NCBI GenBank assembly: GCA_019690055.1
Contig: JADGGF010000343.1
Span: 1 to 5,137, forward strand
Origin: Micromonosporaceae bacterium
GTDB lineage: Bacteria; Actinomycetota; Actinomycetes; Mycobacteriales; Micromonosporaceae
DNA length: 5,137 bases
Direction of reading: 5' to 3'
The position numbers and the translations under genes are program-made. This document shows positions 1 to 4,916 of the stretch, piece after piece (position 1 is the first letter of the stretch; each line of letters begins with the position of its first letter). The notes beneath the pieces are model-generated. The model searched no databases. It was not told where the DNA came from and saw only the letters and a list, made by a program, of their open reading frames with translations.

Positions 1-48
1 AACGCCGCCGGTCCGGGCTGGGTCGAGCTCTCGCGCCGGCACAAGTCG

Positions 49-83
49 GACGCCGCCGACGGCCAGGGGCGGTCGGCGGCGTC
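49..83 (-). terminator. Hairpin terminator of the DUF3499 gene
   Basis: Bases 49-60 and 72-83 form a perfect 12-bp inverted repeat (core CGCCGCCGAC / GTCGGCGGCG) with an 11-base loop. The right arm takes in the first two plus-strand bases of the DUF3499 stop triplet (82-84), so the hairpin starts exactly where translation of that minus-strand gene ends. No T run follows on the minus strand, which is common for actinobacterial intrinsic terminators. The structure is seen directly; the terminator role is inferred from position. Confidence 0.65.
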
Positions 84-432
84 AGCGGACGAGGCGCAGG
101 TGGTTACGGCGACGAGCCGACGAGGGCGTCCGCGCCGCCGGCGGCGAGGGCCGTCGGGGCGCGGGCGCCGGCTCCCGCACGGCGTCGGCGAGCGCGACCA
201 GGTCGTCGGGGACCGGCGGGGGCGGGCTGAAGTCCCCCTCCGGGCGCACCAGCTCCCAACCCCGGGGCGCGGTCAGGCTTCGGGCGTGCTGTTCGCACAG
301 GTCGTACGTGTGCGGCTCCGGGAACGCGGCGAGAGGCCCCACCACGGCGGTGGAGTCGGCGTACACGTAGGTCAGGGTGGCCACCGCCGGCTGGGAGCAT
401 CCGTTGCGGGAACACCGTCGCACAGACCTCAC
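82..432 (-). CDS. DUF3499 family protein, probable small zinc-binding protein
   Basis: This 116-residue protein matches the actinobacterial DUF3499 family. The N-terminal half carries the conserved core: RRCSRNGC, then AVATLTYVYADSTAVVGPL, then EPHTYDLCEQHARSLTAPRGWE. C7, C12, C46 and H49 form a CX4C...CX2H pattern that could hold a metal, probably zinc; this is inference, as the molecular function of the family is unknown. Residues 67-105 are a Pro/Ala-rich, probably disordered tail, and the protein ends in a basic RRRNHLRLVR, as family members tend to. I chose the GTG at 432 because the family begins with VRSVRRCS and a GGAAAGG ribosome binding site lies 9 bases upstream. An upstream in-frame extension to 606 is possible but has an Arg/Pro/Gly-rich, non-conserved sequence. 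No signal peptide or membrane segment is seen. It is divergent from the metallopeptidase-like gene, as in Rv3258c/Rv3259 of M. tuberculosis. Confidence 0.88.
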   Translation of the reverse strand: MRSVRRCSRNGCSQPAVATLTYVYADSTAVVGPLAAFPEPHTYDLCEQHARSLTAPRGWELVRPEGDFSPPPPVPDDLVALADAVREPAPAPRRPSPPAARTPSSARRRNHLRLVR

Positions 433-441
433 GTGAGCCTG

Positions 442-459
442 CCTTTCCGTCCGGACGGA
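442..459 (-). promoter_or_regulatory. DUF3499 ribosome binding site overlapped by a 14-bp palindrome
   Basis: On the minus strand GGAAAGG (448 to 442) lies 9 bases before the GTG at 432 and decides that start. The perfect palindrome TCCGTCCGGACGGA (446-459) overlaps its 5' edge. It could be an operator for a dimeric repressor or, in RNA, a small structure next to the ribosome site. The sequences are certain; the operator role is speculative. I found no convincing -35/-10 pair for this gene in 433-640. Confidence 0.5.
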
Positions 460-628
460 GACAGAGGGGTGCCATCCGCTCACGAGTGAAGAACGTAGCC
501 GCCGCCAACGGCCGCGCGCCGGTGGCCCACCGCGACACGCCGACGACCCCGACACTCCCGGGCGTCCCGGGCACGTCCGCTGACCAGGCTCACCCGGCCT
601 GACCACGCTCTGTGTCGTTCCCCGAAGC

Positions 629-634
629 TAGGCT
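629..634 (+). promoter_or_regulatory. -10 box positioned for leaderless transcription of the metallopeptidase-like gene
   Basis: TAGGCT at 629-634 fits the actinobacterial -10 pattern TANNNT and ends exactly 6 bases before the ATG at 641. That spacing would put the transcription start on the A of the start codon. There is no Shine-Dalgarno sequence in front of this ATG, which agrees with leaderless translation, a frequent mode in actinobacteria. No good -35 is present at the usual distance, also common for such promoters. Confidence 0.5.
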
Positions 635-640
635 GACGTC

Positions 641-1213
641 ATGACCCAGGACTTCGGCTCCGGCGACCGTACGAGCCGGACGTCTGTGCCCGGTGGAGAG
701 TTCGCCAACCGGGCGGCCAAGCCCGGCGGCGAGACCGCGGGCCGGGGTTCCGACCAGTCTCGCCGCACCCGGATGCGTAGCCTCCGCCGGCCGGCCCGAC
801 CGCCCCGGCGCGACCGTCACGGTCGGGGTCTGCGTGGTCGGCTGGTTCCGGCCACGGTTCCTCTGGCGCGCACCCGGGCCGAGATCTTTGACGACCTCGT
901 GCTCGACACGGTCGAGGCGCTCGAGCGTCGCTACGCGAAGGAGCTGGCCGACGTGGAGTTCGCGGTGGAGGACGTGCCGCCCGAGCTCAACGTCTACGAC
1001 AGCGATGTGCTGGAGGATGGCGAGGTGCCGCTCGCCCGGCTGCAGCCGGTGCGGTTCGGGGAGTCCCAGTCGCGGGCCCGCATCGTGCTCTACCGTCGAC
1101 CGCTGGAACTGCGGGCCTCACACCGCGACGACCTCGCGGATCTCGTTCACGACGTGATCGTGGAACAGGTGGCGAACCTGCTCGGCGTGGACCCGGACGA
1201 CCTGGCCGACTGA
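641..1213 (+). CDS. Metallopeptidase-like family protein (zincin_1/DUF1025 type) with degraded active site
   Basis: This 190-residue protein resembles the actinobacterial 'metallopeptidase family protein' group (zincin_1, formerly DUF1025), whose M. tuberculosis positional counterpart is Rv3259. Residues 1-68 are a poorly conserved, Arg/Gly-rich, probably disordered leader. The fold starts near residue 75 (VPLARTRAEIFDDLVLDTVEALERR), followed by VEFAVEDVPPELNVYDSDVLEDGEVPLA and a strand-like ARIVLYRRPLELRA. The C-terminal helix reads DLVHDVIVEQVANLLGVD. Family peptidases carry HExxH there; here the five residues are H170-D-V-I-V174, so the catalytic Glu is Asp and the second His is Val. It is therefore probably not an active zinc protease of the usual kind, and its role is unknown. 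No signal peptide or membrane segment is seen, so it is probably cytoplasmic. ATG 641 is supported by the leaderless -10 box; an internal ATG at 773 is an alternative start that would remove most of the disordered leader. Confidence 0.88.
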   Translation: MTQDFGSGDRTSRTSVPGGEFANRAAKPGGETAGRGSDQSRRTRMRSLRRPARPPRRDRHGRGLRGRLVPATVPLARTRAEIFDDLVLDTVEALERRYAKELADVEFAVEDVPPELNVYDSDVLEDGEVPLARLQPVRFGESQSRARIVLYRRPLELRASHRDDLADLVHDVIVEQVANLLGVDPDDLAD

Positions 1214-1278
1214 GGATGGGCCGACTGACGATTGGCCGACTTTGGATGGGCCGGCTGTGGGTAGGCCGGCTGAACGAT
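1204..1278 (+). repeat. 15-bp tandem repeat, five copies, starting at the metallopeptidase stop codon
   Basis: Five head-to-tail 15-base units begin at 1204, 1219, 1234, 1249 and 1264, each starting GGCCGAC or GGCCGGC. Unit 1 (GGCCGACTGAGGATG) contains the last Asp codon and the TGA stop of the upstream gene. Units 1-3 are closest to each other; units 4 and 5 have diverged, and a partial sixth (GGCTGG) follows at 1279. The unit is a multiple of three, so copies keep the frame, and TGA or TAG recurs in that frame. It looks like a slippage or duplication product of the gene end. Confidence 0.85.
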
Positions 1279-1330
1279 GGCTGGTGTCCGGCGCCGGCGG
1301 ATGGAACTTTTCGGGACCGTCGTTTCGTGC

Positions 1331-1372
1331 CGTAGGCCTGAGGGTCTACGCGGGGGGAGCTCAGGCCATACG
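1331..1372. terminator. Bidirectional hairpin between convergent genes
   Basis: CGTAGGCCTGAG (1331-1342) pairs with CTCAGGCC-A-TACG (1360-1372), giving 12 base pairs with a single bulged A at 1368 and a 17-base loop. It sits between the plus-strand gene ending at 1213 and the minus-strand whiB gene ending at 1390, where a shared terminator is expected. It has no T run on either side. The hairpin is seen directly; termination in both directions is inferred. Confidence 0.65.
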
Positions 1373-1389
1373 ACTACGTGAGCGCGGGC

Positions 1390-1650
1390 TCAGGCAGCCT
1401 TGCGCTTGAGCCGGCGGCGCTCCCGCTCCGAGAGCCCGCCCCAGATGCCGAACCTCTCGTCGTGACCGAGCGCGTACTCCAGGCACTCGGCCTTGACCTC
1501 ACACCGCGAGCAGATCCGCTTCGCCTCGCGGGTCGAGCCGCCCTTCTCCGGGAAGAACGCCTCGGGGTCGGTCTGCGAGCACAACGCCCGCTCGTGCCAC
1601 TCAGGTGCCGTCCCGAGCAGGTCCAGCACTATCAGCTTGCCGCTCTCCAT
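1390..1650 (-). CDS. whiB2: WhiB2/WhmD-type iron-sulfur transcription regulator
   Basis: This 86-residue protein has the full Wbl signature. Four cysteines, C24, C47, C50 and C56 (spacing C-x22-C-x2-C-x5-C), would hold an oxygen- and nitric-oxide-sensitive [4Fe-4S] cluster. The G-I-W-G-G turn is at residues 68-72, and the basic tail ERERRRLKRKAA contacts DNA in this family. Wbl proteins work with the principal sigma factor; the WhiB/WhmD subgroup controls septation and sporulation (Streptomyces WhiB with WhiA) or division (Mycobacterium WhmD). Subgroup assignment rests on the sequence and on the neighbourhood, which matches Rv3258c-Rv3259-Rv3260c(whiB2). The ATG at 1650 is chosen because AAGGAGG (1662 to 1656) lies 5 bases upstream; a longer reading from 1695 would translate the leader hairpin and is unlikely. 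The protein is cytoplasmic. Its own promoter is recognisable (1770-1799), and the palindrome over the -10 box suggests repression or autoregulation. Confidence 0.93.
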   Translation of the reverse strand: MESGKLIVLDLLGTAPEWHERALCSQTDPEAFFPEKGGSTREAKRICSRCEVKAECLEYALGHDERFGIWGGLSERERRRLKRKAA

Positions 1651-1655
1651 TCCTG

Positions 1656-1686
1656 CCTCCTTGCTGTGTGCCGGCGTGCCGGCACA
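1656..1686 (-). promoter_or_regulatory. whiB Shine-Dalgarno with adjoining leader hairpin
   Basis: AAGGAGG (minus strand, 1662 to 1656) is a near-ideal ribosome site 5 bases before the whiB ATG. Four bases further upstream is a perfect 9-bp inverted repeat, TGTGCCGGC (1667-1675) and GCCGGCACA (1678-1686), separated by 2 bases. In the mRNA this would fold as an 8-bp stem with a four-base loop just 5' of the ribosome site. It could affect mRNA stability or ribosome access, or act as a DNA operator. The function is inferred. Confidence 0.6.
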
Positions 1687-1769
1687 ACCCCCCAAGCGAA
1701 AGGCGCATCATCCTGGTGGAGCTGCCCGTCGAGGCACGCTGCGTCCCGACGGAGAACTTCCCCGGTGGA

Positions 1770-1799
1770 ATTACACGCATGTAATGCGCGGCCCGTCAA
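1770..1799 (-). promoter_or_regulatory. whiB promoter (housekeeping type) overlapped by a palindrome
   Basis: On the minus strand TTGACG (1799 to 1794), an 18-base spacer and TGTAAT (1775 to 1770) form a good principal-sigma-type promoter. It would start transcription near 1763 and give a leader of roughly 113 bases before the whiB ATG. The -10 hexamer is one arm of the perfect inverted repeat ATTACA-CGCA-TGTAAT (1770-1785), so a dimeric protein bound there would block the promoter. The sites are seen directly; activity and the binding protein are inferred. Confidence 0.65.
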
Positions 1800-1851
1800 G
1801 TGGAACCTTCGGAATCACCGCGGGTGACCCGTGTGGCGTGCGTGACTCACG

Positions 1852-1906
1852 GGACAACCAGCACAGTCTGGACATAACCCCCTGGCTGGATATAACCCCC
1901 CTGGAT
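1852..1906. repeat. Three 18-19-bp direct repeats upstream of the whiB promoter
   Basis: GGACA-type units begin at 1852, 1870 and 1888. The second and third are close copies, GGACATAACCCCCTGGCT and GGATATAACCCCCCTGGAT; the first (GGACAACCAGCACAGTCT) is degenerate. They lie about 50-105 bases upstream of the whiB -35 box, where activator sites are often found. They could be a regulator-binding array or simply a short tandem duplication. Confidence 0.65.
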
Positions 1907-1911
1907 GGTGC

Positions 1912-1950
1912 CGGCCGTTCGACTCGTTGGAGCCCCCTCCCGAACGGCCG
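1912..1950. repeat. 10-bp perfect inverted repeat with nested hairpin
   Basis: CGGCCGTTCG (1912-1921) and CGAACGGCCG (1941-1950) are perfect inverted copies 19 bases apart. Within the gap GGAG (1929-1932) can pair with CTCC (1937-1940), giving a two-part stem. It lies between fbiC and whiB and could be a second terminator or an operator; the sequence does not decide which. Confidence 0.55.
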
Positions 1951-2077
1951 CGCTGACTCTACCGACCCATCCGCATCCTGAGTAACGGACAGAAGCTGAG
2001 CTACCGCCACTTTGGCCTACAAAGGGTACGTATAGTCAGCCGACCGGCCATCAGTCTTCCGCCGAGGGGTTGAGGTC

Positions 2078-2131
2078 ACATCCACAGGCATCCACACCGT
2101 GTCCACACGGGCATCCACAGTCCGATCCACA
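2078..2131 (+). promoter_or_regulatory. Array of five TCCACA motifs resembling DnaA boxes
   Basis: TCCACA occurs at 2081, 2091, 2102, 2114 and 2126, always on the same strand and 10-12 bases apart, close to one helical turn. With flanks the nine-base sites are ACATCCACA, GCATCCACA, GTGTCCACA, GCATCCACA and CGATCCACA. These compare with the DnaA-box consensus TTATCCACA or, in high-GC actinobacteria, TTGTCCACA: the third differs by one base and the others by two from TTATCCACA. The third lies in a small palindrome, CCGTG-TCCA-CACGG (2097-2110). It may be a DnaA-binding cluster away from the origin or sites for another protein. No origin-linked gene (dnaA, dnaN) is in view. Confidence 0.5.
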
Positions 2132-2171
2132 GCCCGGCGGAATCACGGCATTACGGCCCGCCACGCATTCG

Positions 2172-2217
2172 CGGGCCCGCGGCCCGTGCGAGCGCCAGCG
2201 ACCACAAGAATTGTGGT
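2172..2217 (-). terminator. Tandem hairpins downstream of fbiC
   Basis: Reading away from the fbiC stop, the first structure is a perfect 7-bp stem, ACCACAA (2201-2207) with TTGTGGT (2211-2217), with a 3-base loop. It is followed by a compact 6-bp GC stem (2172-2177 with 2181-2186). The first begins 37 bases past the stop codon. There is no T run. The terminator role is inferred from position and from the lack of any further minus-strand gene before whiB. Confidence 0.5.
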
Positions 2218-2254
2218 GGTCCGACGACGGTGCGTGACTGACCGGTGGGTCGGT

Positions 2255-4909
2255 TCAGCGGCGGGCCGGCGCGGCATCGGCCGGCTCTGCGGTGGCCCCG
2301 GGACGGGCCGCGTCGGTGACGAGGGCGTACAGCGTGGTGCGCTCCCGCGCCGGGCGGCCCGCGGCGGCGGCGATGGCGCGCAACTGCTCGACCGTGCGGG
2401 CCGACCCGTGCTCCGACCCCGCCATCCGGGAGATCGTCTCCTCCATGAGGGTGCCGCCGAGGTCGTTGCACCCGCCGTTGAGCATCTCCACCGTGCCGCG
2501 GTCACCGAGCTTGACCCAGGAGCATTGGATATTGTCGATCTTTTCGTGCAGGAGGAGCCGGGCCATGGCGTGGACCACGCGGTTCTCCCGCCACGTCGGG
2601 CCGGGCCGGGCCACGCCGGCCAGGTAGATCGGCGCGTTGTGGTGGACGAACGGCAGGGCCACGAACTCGGTGAAGCCGCCCGTGCGCTCCTGGATGCCGG
2701 CGAGCACCCGCAGGTGCTGCAGCCAGTGGCGCGGGTGGTCGACGTGGCCGTACATCATGGTCGCGCTCGACCGGATGCCCAGCTCGTGCGCCGTCGTGAC
2801 CACCTCGACCCACGTCGACGCGGGCAGCTTGCCCTTGGTGAGCACCCAGCGCACGTCGTCGTCGAGGATCTCGGCCGCCGTCCCGGGGATCGTGTCCAGC
2901 CCGGCATCCCGGAGCTCGGACAGGAAGTCCGCGATCGAGACCCCGGCCTTGGCCGCCCCCGTCGCGATCTCCATGGGCGAGTAGGCATGGACGTGGATGT
3001 CGGGCACGCGCTTCTTGATGGCTCGGATCAAGTCGGCGTAGGCGGTCACGGGGAGGCGAGGGTCGATGCCGCCCTGCAGGCAGACCTCGGTGGCTCCGGC
3101 GTGGAACGCCTCCTCGGCCCGATCGGCCACCTGGTCGATCGACAGCCGGTAGGCGTCAGCGTCCCGCTCGCGCTGAGCAAAGGCGCAGAACCGGCAGCCC
3201 ACGTAGCAGACATTCGTGAAGTTGATATTCCGGTTGACCACGTACGTGACCACGTCGCCGACCGCGTCCCGACGTACGGCATCGGCCAGCCGTACCAGGG
3301 CGTCCAGGGCCGGGCCGTCCGCCTCGAACAACGCCATCGCCGCGGACTCGTGCTCCGGTCGCAGCAGTGCTCCCGGAGTCGACTCCGCCAGCCGTAGCGC
3401 CGCGGCCACCTCGCTGTCCAGACGCGGCCCGGGCTGGGGCACGGTTGGTGGGCCGGCGCTCGTCGCCTGCGCGTGCCGGGCCACGTCCGCCCAGTCGCCG
3501 TAGACGGTGTCGAAGTCGGAACGCCGATCAACCGTCCGCCCGGTGGTGTCGATCGTCACGTGCAGGTCGACTCGTCCACTCTCGACAGTGGCGTCGGGCT
3601 CCTGCCAGGCGATTCCCCGCGGCTTCGCCTCGGCGCGGGCCAGACCCGTCGCCGGGTCGGCCAGGGCACGCACGTGCGGGCTCAGCCGCGGGTCGATCCA
3701 GGGCGCACCGTCGTACCAGGCCCGGACGTACTCGGGGTAGACCGTCAACCGCTCCGCCAGCGTGAAGCCCTCCCGGGCGCACAGTCGGGCGAGGGCCTCG
3801 ATCTGCGGCCAGGGCCGCTCCGGGTTGACGTGGTCCGGGGTGACGGGCGAGATGCCTCCCCAATCGTCGATGCCGGCGCGCAGCAGCAGCGCGACCTCGT
3901 GGGCGCCGAGGTCGTCGTCGCCGACCGTGCCCGCGTCGACCAGCAGGTTCGGTGGGGCCTGGATGCGGGCCTTCGGCCCGAGGACGAGGCGGGCGACCGC
4001 GACCGTGGCGGCGAGATCCTCGATGGTGGCGTCCGGAGCCGACCGCATCGCCGTGTCGGGCTTGGCCCGGAAGTTCTGAATGATGATCTCCTGCAGGTGG
4101 CCGTACTGGCGGCCGATGCGCCGCAGGGCGTGCAGCGACTCCGCCCGTTCGGCGAGCGTCTCGCCGATTCCGATGAGGATGCCCGTGGTGAACGGGACAC
4201 CGACCCGTCCGGCGTCCTCGAGGACCCGCAGCCGGACCGCGGGCTCTTTGTCGGGCGAGCGGTAGTGCGGCTGGCCCGGCGTGGACCACAGTCGCTCCGC
4301 TGTGGTCTCCAGCATCATCCCCATGCTCGGCGCGACCGGGCGCAGCTGGTGCAGCTGCGCCCAGGAGAGGACACCGGGGTTGAGGTGGGGCAGCAGGCCG
4401 GTTTCCTCGAGAACCGCGACGGCGCACGCCCGCAGGTAGTCCACCGTGGAGGCGTAGCCGCGCTCGTCCAGCCATTCCCGCGCCTGCGGCCAGCGGTCCT
4501 CGGGCTGGTCGCCGAGGGTGAACAGGGCTTCTTTGCAGCCGTGCGCGGCGCCGGCCCGGGCGATCGCCAGCACCTCGTCCCGGTCGAGGAACGGCGCCGG
4601 CAGTTTGCTCGGGATGGTCGCGAACGTGCAGTAGTGGCACCGGTCGCGGCACAGCCGGGTCAGCGGGATGAAGACCTTGCGCGAGTAGGTCACCACCCCG
4701 GGCCGACCGGCCGAGACGAGTCCCGCGTCGCGCACCGCGGCCGCGGCTGCGAGCAGGTCGTCGAGCGCCTCCCCCCGGGCGGCGAGCAGAACGGCGGTCT
4801 CGTCGACATCGAGGGTGCGGCCCTCCGCCGCCCGCCGCAAAGCGCGCCGCATCGCGCTGGATGTCGCCCGTCCGGTGGTGCCGTTTCCGCCGCCAGCAAG
4901 ATCTCCCAC
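2255..4909 (-). CDS. fbiC: FO synthase, bifunctional CofG-CofH fusion (coenzyme F420 biosynthesis)
   Basis: The protein makes 7,8-didemethyl-8-hydroxy-5-deazariboflavin (FO), the chromophore of coenzyme F420, from tyrosine and 5-amino-6-ribitylamino-uracil using two radical SAM centres. Numbered from the GTG at 4909 (884 residues), the CofG half has C87-RDR-C91-HY-C94, the CX3CX2C cluster-binding motif, followed by KEALFTLGDQPE and LLPHLNPGVLSW. The CofH half has C568-YVG-C572-RF-C575, then EVCLQGGIDP, HVHAYSPMEI, LDTIPGTAAEILDD and the C-terminal LGGTLMEETISRMAGSEHG. A variable linker of about 100 residues joins them. Length and motif order match M. tuberculosis FbiC (856 residues); both clusters are intact, so it should be active, in the cytoplasm. 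The start is uncertain. GTG 4909 has a TACGCT box 7 bases upstream (leaderless-like); GTG 4978 would give 907 residues but translate a tandem repeat; ATG 4852 is where similarity to other FbiC proteins begins. None has a good Shine-Dalgarno. Upstream is an unidentified minus-strand gene; downstream is a long gap, then whiB. Confidence 0.95.
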   Translation of the reverse strand: MGDLAGGGNGTTGRATSSAMRRALRRAAEGRTLDVDETAVLLAARGEALDDLLAAAAAVRDAGLVSAGRPGVVTYSRKVFIPLTRLCRDRCHYCTFATIPSKLPAPFLDRDEVLAIARAGAAHGCKEALFTLGDQPEDRWPQAREWLDERGYASTVDYLRACAVAVLEETGLLPHLNPGVLSWAQLHQLRPVAPSMGMMLETTAERLWSTPGQPHYRSPDKEPAVRLRVLEDAGRVGVPFTTGILIGIGETLAERAESLHALRRIGRQYGHLQEIIIQNFRAKPDTAMRSAPDATIEDLAATVAVARLVLGPKARIQAPPNLLVDAGTVGDDDLGAHEVALLLRAGIDDWGGISPVTPDHVNPERPWPQIEALARLCAREGFTLAERLTVYPEYVRAWYDGAPWIDPRLSPHVRALADPATGLARAEAKPRGIAWQEPDATVESGRVDLHVTIDTTGRTVDRRSDFDTVYGDWADVARHAQATSAGPPTVPQPGPRLDSEVAAALRLAESTPGALLRPEHESAAMALFEADGPALDALVRLADAVRRDAVGDVVTYVVNRNINFTNVCYVGCRFCAFAQRERDADAYRLSIDQVADRAEEAFHAGATEVCLQGGIDPRLPVTAYADLIRAIKKRVPDIHVHAYSPMEIATGAAKAGVSIADFLSELRDAGLDTIPGTAAEILDDDVRWVLTKGKLPASTWVEVVTTAHELGIRSSATMMYGHVDHPRHWLQHLRVLAGIQERTGGFTEFVALPFVHHNAPIYLAGVARPGPTWRENRVVHAMARLLLHEKIDNIQCSWVKLGDRGTVEMLNGGCNDLGGTLMEETISRMAGSEHGSARTVEQLRAIAAAAGRPARERTTLYALVTDAARPGATAEPADAAPARR

Positions 4910-4916
4910 GGTGCGA

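Larger units (their letters stand above)
1651..2254. other. 604-bp gene-free region between fbiC and whiB, rich in repeats
   Basis: I see no convincing coding region here. Open frames lack ribosome sites, G/C-biased third positions and recognisable protein sequence. There is no tRNA-like T-loop and no riboswitch I recognise. From whiB outward it holds the whiB leader and promoter (to 1799), three 18-19-bp direct repeats, a 10-bp inverted repeat, a five-fold TCCACA array, and two hairpins behind the fbiC stop. It is locally less G/C-rich than its neighbours, and it is unusually long for such a compact block. An unannotated small RNA cannot be excluded. Confidence 0.6.

Noticed and set aside
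1..489. Plus-strand reading frame open from the left edge to 489, possibly the end of a convergent gene
   Set aside because: It runs antisense across the whole DUF3499 gene, gives an Arg/Gly-rich sequence with no family resemblance, and crosses the 49-83 hairpin. Long open antisense frames are expected in DNA this rich in G/C.
1303..1324. GGAAC...GTCGTT as an ECF-sigma promoter
   Set aside because: The spacing between the two parts is several bases shorter than the usual 16-17, and there is no plus-strand gene downstream.
1651..1695. Longer whiB start at 1695 adding 15 residues
   Set aside because: The ATG at 1650 has an ideal AAGGAGG 5 bases upstream; the extra residues would encode that ribosome site and the leader hairpin.
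1770..1785. BldD operator over the whiB promoter
   Set aside because: The half sites TTAC/GTAA are separated by 6 bases, while the BldD consensus has 5 and specific central bases; only a general palindrome is claimed.
1771..2010. 79-codon minus-strand frame upstream of whiB
   Set aside because: No ribosome site, no family resemblance, and it covers the whiB promoter and the 18-bp repeats.
2024..2036. Possible plus-strand promoter (GGGTAC and TATAGT)
   Set aside because: TATAGT looks like a -10 box and GGGTAC like a stress-sigma -10, but no matching -35 lies at the right distance and no plus-strand gene follows.
2078..2131. CRISPR or chromosomal origin interpretation of the TCCACA array
   Set aside because: The units are far too short and closely spaced for CRISPR repeats and spacers, and there is no dnaA, dnaN or A/T-rich unwinding region to suggest an origin.
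2099..3397. 432-codon plus-strand frame opposite fbiC
   Set aside because: It is the antisense shadow of fbiC; the translation has no recognisable domain and the minus-strand frame is a well-conserved enzyme.
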